The notes under the pieces are model-generated. The model saw only the letters and a list, made by a program, of their open reading frames with translations, searched no databases and was not told the origin of the DNA. A stretch of DNA of 21,502 nucleotides, taken from the NCBI GenBank assembly GCA_015501055.1, contig JADNYV010000571.1:1-21502 (forward strand), written 5' to 3'. The stretch comes from Mucidula mucida. Lineage: Eukaryota > Basidiomycota > Agaricomycetes > Agaricales > Physalacriaceae. Shown piece after piece: positions 17,248 to 21,502 of the stretch. How positions within the stretch are numbered: the first letter of the stretch is position 1; every line of letters begins with the position of its first letter. A program made the position numbers and the translations under genes.

Positions 17248-17550
17248 GCAGTGGCGCTTATCGCCAGCTACGCTCGCCCTACGAGTTACTCACTGTGGGG
17301 GACAGCACGGTTCGCTACGCCACACGCCACCTGGGACGCTCGACTCTGTTGGGACGACGGCGATGTTATCAACGGGCCATCTTTGAAAGTACGTGCCTTG
17401 TTATTGTGATAATTATCTTCCAAGCTAACTTGGCCGTTTTGTATCCACGGCGATGCACAGTCGCTTTCCAGCTGCTTTCGCTTTGGAAGGGGCGAGCGAT
17501 TCCGGGACGCAGCCCTGGCACATTCAACGAGATGGAATTAGAATAGAAAG
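17248..17550 (+). pseudogene. Unit B copy of the 6722-7062 exons, donor lost
   Basis: The GTAAGT donor of unit A (6885) reads GAAAGT here (17385), about 28 bases of the exon are deleted, and the tail exon gains bases. The exon pair can no longer be spliced as in unit A. Confidence 0.35.
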
Positions 17551-17750
17551 TACCGCCACAGTAGGATGTGATAGAGAGTAGTATTGTAGCCTATACGTAG
17601 TCATGTAGTCCTGTCGTAGATACGCCTAATCGAATCCGCTTTTTGCTCTTTCTTCTGCAGACCGTCTTAACGCCAAATCTGTACCGTAGTGGTAAAATGT
17701 ATTACTTTGCTGTACATCCAAAATGTGTATATTTGACAATTGAGCACTCT

Positions 17751-18105
17751 CGAGAGTGTCTACAGAGCAAAAAATACACTTGAGAGATTAGTATGAGATA
17801 GGACTATATCATGGTAAACACCCAAAGTCTGACAGAAACACATACATGAACATATCCCACCTACTGACACTTACGGAGAAACATATCGCCGAAACATCCA
17901 AATCCAACATGACTCAACGACGCAATCAGACGTCCCAATAAACGACTGTAACCAATGCATAGCACCCTGGAGATGATATCTGTCGGGTCACAATGTCGAT
18001 ATCGCGTATTCGCAGATGGATATCCGCTCCGCCCTAAGCGCGGATAACCCACATCCTCCCAGCGTTCCAGATGTCCAATCGACTCGGAACTAGGGCCGAA
18101 AGATT
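17751..18105 (-). pseudogene. Unit B copy of the reverse-strand gene
   Basis: Same reverse-strand two-exon layout as 7265-7613, with GTAAGT donor and TGTCAG acceptor kept. Two bases are missing beside the donor (GAGAAACAT instead of GAGAAGTACAT on +), which shifts the second exon. The rest of the large exon is unchanged. Confidence 0.25.
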
Positions 18106-18505
18106 GTTATTGGAATGGTGCCATACGGGTATGACAACCCCAAGTGATCGGTATCACTTGAACTCGAACCACCCACATGTCCGAGTTCACAGTGGTTACA
18201 CTAACGCGCTTTCCTGCTTTCCTACTCTCTCGTTACTCTGGCTGTCCTGAATTTCCCTGAGACTCTTGATAGGAGTAGGTACGTCAGATTCCGACGGTCG
18301 TGAAGGCGGAGAACGCGTGCGGTGAGTGGCGTTTCGCGAAAGAGCCTCTGGGATGCGGTGAGGACCCTGCACATCGATGACACGAGGATATCTGGGCCCT
18401 GTGACGTCTCCGGGGCTGTTGGAATCTTATCTTGCCCGACATCGGATGTGGGGAAATGATGCCTGCCTCCGTCCCTCTGACAGTTTTGGGTAAAAGTCGT
18501 TTGCC

Positions 18506-19123
18506 ATGTCATTTTGGTCGACTTTACAACTGGGATAAATTTATTTGGTCTAAATATACTGCCTGCGATGTCAGTACAACCCGCGAACGCATTCGTTCCA
18601 ACGTTAGCATGTTCTGTCAACAGAATGCACACAAGGTTCGTACCTTTTCCGCGTTTCAACGGCTTCATTTCATGCTGACTGATATCATATGCTGATATAT
18701 CGCTACGGGCTATCTTCTCCGCGCCCAGAGCAAAGCAATTAGCAACGCAAAGCGTTGCAGTGAAAAGACGTGTCCGTAAGTTTTCACTATCCCCGAGTCC
18801 AGACGCCGCTGACTGACTCCCATCAGATTCTCAGGGACATGTCGTGATGTTAATCCTACGCTCTGGGCACTGAACTTTGATTCGAAGAACGGGATACACG
18901 CCACAGTCCATTCTACGGGTCAAGGTAACTTTCATTCGATTTGGGTTCACCATTCGTGTTGGAGTCTTCTTCTCTCTCTTTCTACCTCCTGTTCCTTCCT
19001 GTAAGGTCAGGGCGGTTACGCGTCACTAAGCGAAATATGTGGCGGCGCAATATGCGCCCGAATCTGCACAGATCTTCCCCCAATCAAATGTCCGTGTGTC
19101 GCGGCCTCGATCGCCCGCATTGA
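18506..19123 (+). pseudogene. Unit B copy of the 8012-8639 cysteine-containing gene
   Basis: The middle exons with the CSEKTC cluster and the ALNFDSKNG segment are unchanged. The first exon has several small indels and stops after a few codons. The last exon carries a few substitutions. Confidence 0.35.
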
Positions 19124-19341
19124 TGTACATCTTATTAGATGTACGTAGCTATGCAGAATTCGTTAAAAGGCGATGGAACTTATCTGGAATCATCATCCAC
19201 TTCCTCTCTTCTCCCGGTTCGTGATATTCCTTCCTTATATACTTGCTCCTCGTCTCATGGTCTCGAAGATACCCTCCTCGCTGCTCCCGCTCATCGTATG
19301 TCCCGGACATCGCAACACGTTTAGGAGGTGACCGCCGTTGA

Positions 19342-19977
19342 TGGAAACCGGTGTTTCTTCCTCCCACCATCATCACCGATTTCCTTGTGGGAGCCCACCG
19401 TCTTTGGCCTCTCTCTGGTACGTCAATTTCTTTGCCTTGTTTTCGAGGAGCTTGCTGACGACTTGGACAGCCATCCTTGGGGATAACGCGCTGCTCTGTG
19501 AGTCGTTGTTCACGCTGTCCATAAGCACTACTGACTCGCCACCCTTTCCTTAGACATCGACTTGCTCTTACTGAGGAGTAAGTCTTCCTCTTTGCGTCTC
19601 CTACCCAACCGCTCATCATATTCGCCGTAGTTATGGCACTCCCGCCTCTGTTACTACACACCGTACGTCGTCCTCTTCTTGCCTTTCTCCAGACGGTGGC
19701 TAACGATTCTTACAGACCTCGGGAATGTATCGGACGTCGCCGGCGTTGTGTGGGACGTTGTCTTCGCGACGCGTCCCTTGTCCCATTTGCTTCGTGCCGG
19801 TGGAACAGTTAGACGCGACAAAGTCCGACTTTGGCTATTCCGGCCATGTGTTGTTCGTGCTCGCCAGTCCTGGTACGTCTACAGGCTTCTTGTTGAGGCT
19901 CGCTGACGAAGCCTATCCTAGTCGTGTCGGACATGGCCCTCTTCGTTGCATGGACTAGGATACGACGAGAAGAGTGA
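19342..19977 (+). CDS. Six-exon hydrophobic protein, 3' part open in unit B
   Basis: Exons 19342-19417, 19471-19497, 19554-19577, 19631-19662, 19716-19872 and 19922-19977 join in frame to 124 codons, ending in TGA 19975-19977. The five introns are 49-56 nt with GTACGT, GTGAGT or GTAAGT donors and AG acceptors. The peptide includes PVFLPPTIITDFLVGAH, a Leu-rich segment (LLYIDLLLLRIMALPPLLL) that could span a membrane, a CPIC pair in VPCPICFVPVEQ, and a second hydrophobic stretch (GHVLFVLASPVVSDMALFV) before a basic-acidic end RIRREE. The 5' end is open, with a TGA just upstream. Not recognised. Open frames in this GC-rich region are common, so the chain of five in-phase junctions is the main support. 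The unit A copy is broken. Confidence 0.4.
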
Positions 19978-20154
19978 TGTTTGAGTAAAGGTGCGCCTCC
20001 TCCAGCTGTGGGGCACTTTGAAGTTATGTCTTCTGCAGAGCGGAACGGTGGTGATCCTTCTATCGTGTTCATTATTATGCAGGCTTATTATCCGTAGGCG
20101 TGGATTAAAGCTGTCCGCTTCGACGTCTCCGTTATCCTATTCGATTGCGGCAAC

Positions 20155-20462
20155 ATGATTCGAAGCTCCGAGTTGTCGACCTCGTTGAAGCGTAGCGCTG
20201 ACATTGCCTCCAGAGCCGCCTACTAAACGTCGTCGTCCAACAGAATCGGGTGCAGAGCGTGCTACAGTATGTTGTTGATAACTCTTCCGATATGAGACTG
20301 ATTGTTCCTAGACAGTTGGAGCCCAGGGCGAAACGGAATCATAGGGACATTATATTACCGCTGAACACGACGAAGGTAGTCTTATGACGCAGACCCATGA
20401 GATGAAGGAAGACAGTTGTTCCTTCTAGTAGACGGAGGAGCGTAACTCGCTTCACGTGGTGA
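20155..20462 (+). pseudogene. Unit B copy of the KRRR small protein
   Basis: Same start and NLS-like codons, but two C bases are lost before the PPEPP segment (GACATTGCC against GACCATCTGCC), so the KRRR run is out of frame. The second and third exons are in a longer open frame here than in unit A. Confidence 0.4.
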
Positions 20463-20547
20463 CTACCAAAGCCCTAACCCTAGGCAAGCCTCTCTTCTAT
20501 CCACACCAGCATCTGCACCCAATCATCCTCCACCTACCGTCACGACA

Positions 20548-21119
20548 ATGACGCGCCCGTACCCATTAACATTCGATGTACGATCCTCGGCAGCTGCCAG
20601 AAGGCGAAACGGCGCACGCATAGCCGCCCAGAGATTTCGGACGAGCAGAAGCAGGAAATCAAAGAGGCGTTTGAGCTGTTCGACACGGACAAGGATGCTG
20701 CATCGACTATCCGCGCCCTTGGCTTCGACCTGAACAAGCAGAGTGCTAAAGCGACAAGACGGGTCATGGCTTGATGGAGTTCGAGGCTTTCGCGAGAACC
20801 AGTGCGTGTTTTGCTCTTATCGCCGCAGTGAATTACGCGAAAAAGTGAGCGAAAAGCTGCTCGAGCGTGATCCCCTCGAGGACCTGCAACACGCTTTCCG
20901 CCACCATACCGGAAAGATCAGCCTGCGCAATTTACGTCGCGTCGCGAAGGAGATTGGCGACCGGCTAGAGGACGACGAGCTGTGCGTTCCTTCCATTTCT
21001 TCCATCGCAGGCGTCAGCTCACGTTTTGACAGACAGGCCATGATGACGAATTTGACCTGGACCAAGACGGAGAGATCAGCGAACAAGAATTTTACGCTAT
21101 CATGAGAGACGACGTTTGA
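20548..21119 (+). pseudogene. CDC31: Centrin copy in unit B, more heavily disrupted
   Basis: Shares the two gaps of the unit A copy and adds its own. A G is lost in the EF1 loop (GATGCTGC for GATGGCTGC), bases are lost around AEVLK, 12 bases are removed in EF3 (the LFDD residues, including the first calcium-binding Asp), a T is lost after the first intron, and a C is lost before EF4. Introns are about 20802-20828 and 20982-21032. In contrast, the N-terminus lacks the in-frame TAG seen in unit A, and EF4 reads the canonical [12 protein letters not shown]. Each copy therefore keeps a part that the other has lost. Confidence 0.7.
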
Positions 21120-21357
21120 GGCTGTGTCGAACATACATATTGTCATCCATCTGCTTTGTGTCTTGCTATCTCGTAGTCTTCTCTGTTTCGTTCAACTGTC
21201 GTCTGACAGTGTACGCAGTAGTACTATATATCGCTGTATTCTGTGTAACCATCTATGACATTCACGATCTTCTTATTAGTAGGCACTCTGTGTCTGAACG
21301 CTACGTGTTCAATTGAGACCGGAGTGTACGAAGATGCGCTCCTTAGCCTATTAACCG

Positions 21358-21374
21358 CGCTACCCTAAGTAGCG
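21358..21374. repeat. Hairpin CGCTAC / GTAGCG, unit B copy
   Basis: Same 6-bp arms and CCTAA loop as 10921-10937. Confidence 0.45.
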
Positions 21375-21502
21375 ACTTGCTCTGTGCATCGTCCTTCTCA
21401 AAGGTAGCGTGGGTGTTGGTCTGACAATTCAGGGAACCTAGTAGTTGATGATTTACGCCAGCGGATTGCCTCGACAGCCAAATCAAGCACGAGGATTGAA
21501 CA

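Larger units (their letters stand above)
11064..21502. repeat. Tandem unit B (second head-to-tail copy)
   Basis: Direct copy of unit A, about 620 bases shorter. The offset to unit A is 11063 at the start, 11064 after one inserted A near 12367, and 10550 after the large deletion at 13531, then drifts through many small indels. I saw no difference in the first ~1.3 kb, and very few up to about 13.4 kb. Between about 13.5 and 16 kb there are scattered SNPs plus block changes. After about 19.8 kb most differences are single-base losses. The last bases end in the same phase as the end of unit A. Confidence 0.97.

Noticed and set aside
1..21502. LTR retrotransposon or DNA transposon as the cause of the duplication
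   Set aside because: I found no reverse transcriptase, integrase or transposase motif, no terminal inverted repeats at the unit ends and no LTR-like pair within a unit.

Overview
The window looks like nuclear DNA of a filamentous fungus, most likely a basidiomycete. Candidate genes are cut into very short exons by roughly 45-60 nt introns with GTAAGT, GTGCGT or GTACGT donors, CTAAC/CTAAT-like branch sites and CAG/TAG acceptors. The one firmly recognised protein is a centrin of the CDC31 type. There is no bacterial operon, rRNA, CRISPR array or recognisable transposase.

The dominant structure is a head-to-tail duplication that fills the window. Unit A is about 1-11063 and unit B about 11064-21502. 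The last bases of unit B run straight into the first bases of unit A in the same phase as the internal A/B junction, so the window holds two whole periods of a tandem array or of a circular element. The first ~2.4 kb of the two units is almost identical. The rest differs by SNPs, small indels, a net 514 bp deletion in unit B and many one-base indels, worst after about 19.8 kb.

Layout of unit A, repeated in B: (1) 100-2921, three tandem paralogous small coiled-coil genes (M1, M2, M3) with a shared promoter block; M1 is a six-exon gene in frame throughout except for one TAA. (2) 3170-3250, a degenerate tRNA-Ser-like stretch. (3) 3250-4120, no gene seen. (4) 4120-7062, multi-exon loci built from repeated exon motifs at about 4446-4860, 5218-5776 and 5897-6644. 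(5) 7265-7613, a possible reverse-strand gene. (6) 7640-8640, a cysteine-containing gene model. (7) 8838-9496, a gene whose frame is open only in the unit B copy (19342-19977). (8) 9675-9990, a small basic protein with a KRRR nuclear-localisation-like motif. (9) 10076-10670, centrin, followed by 3' flank and a small hairpin.

No pathway links these genes. Most are unrecognised, and most models are open in only one unit. Shared lesions (the M1 stop, two exonic gaps in centrin) must predate the duplication or be real features. Lesions private to one unit may be decay or long-read consensus error, which the sequence alone cannot separate. All frames and splice sites were worked out by hand, so models other than centrin and the M1-M3 family are tentative.
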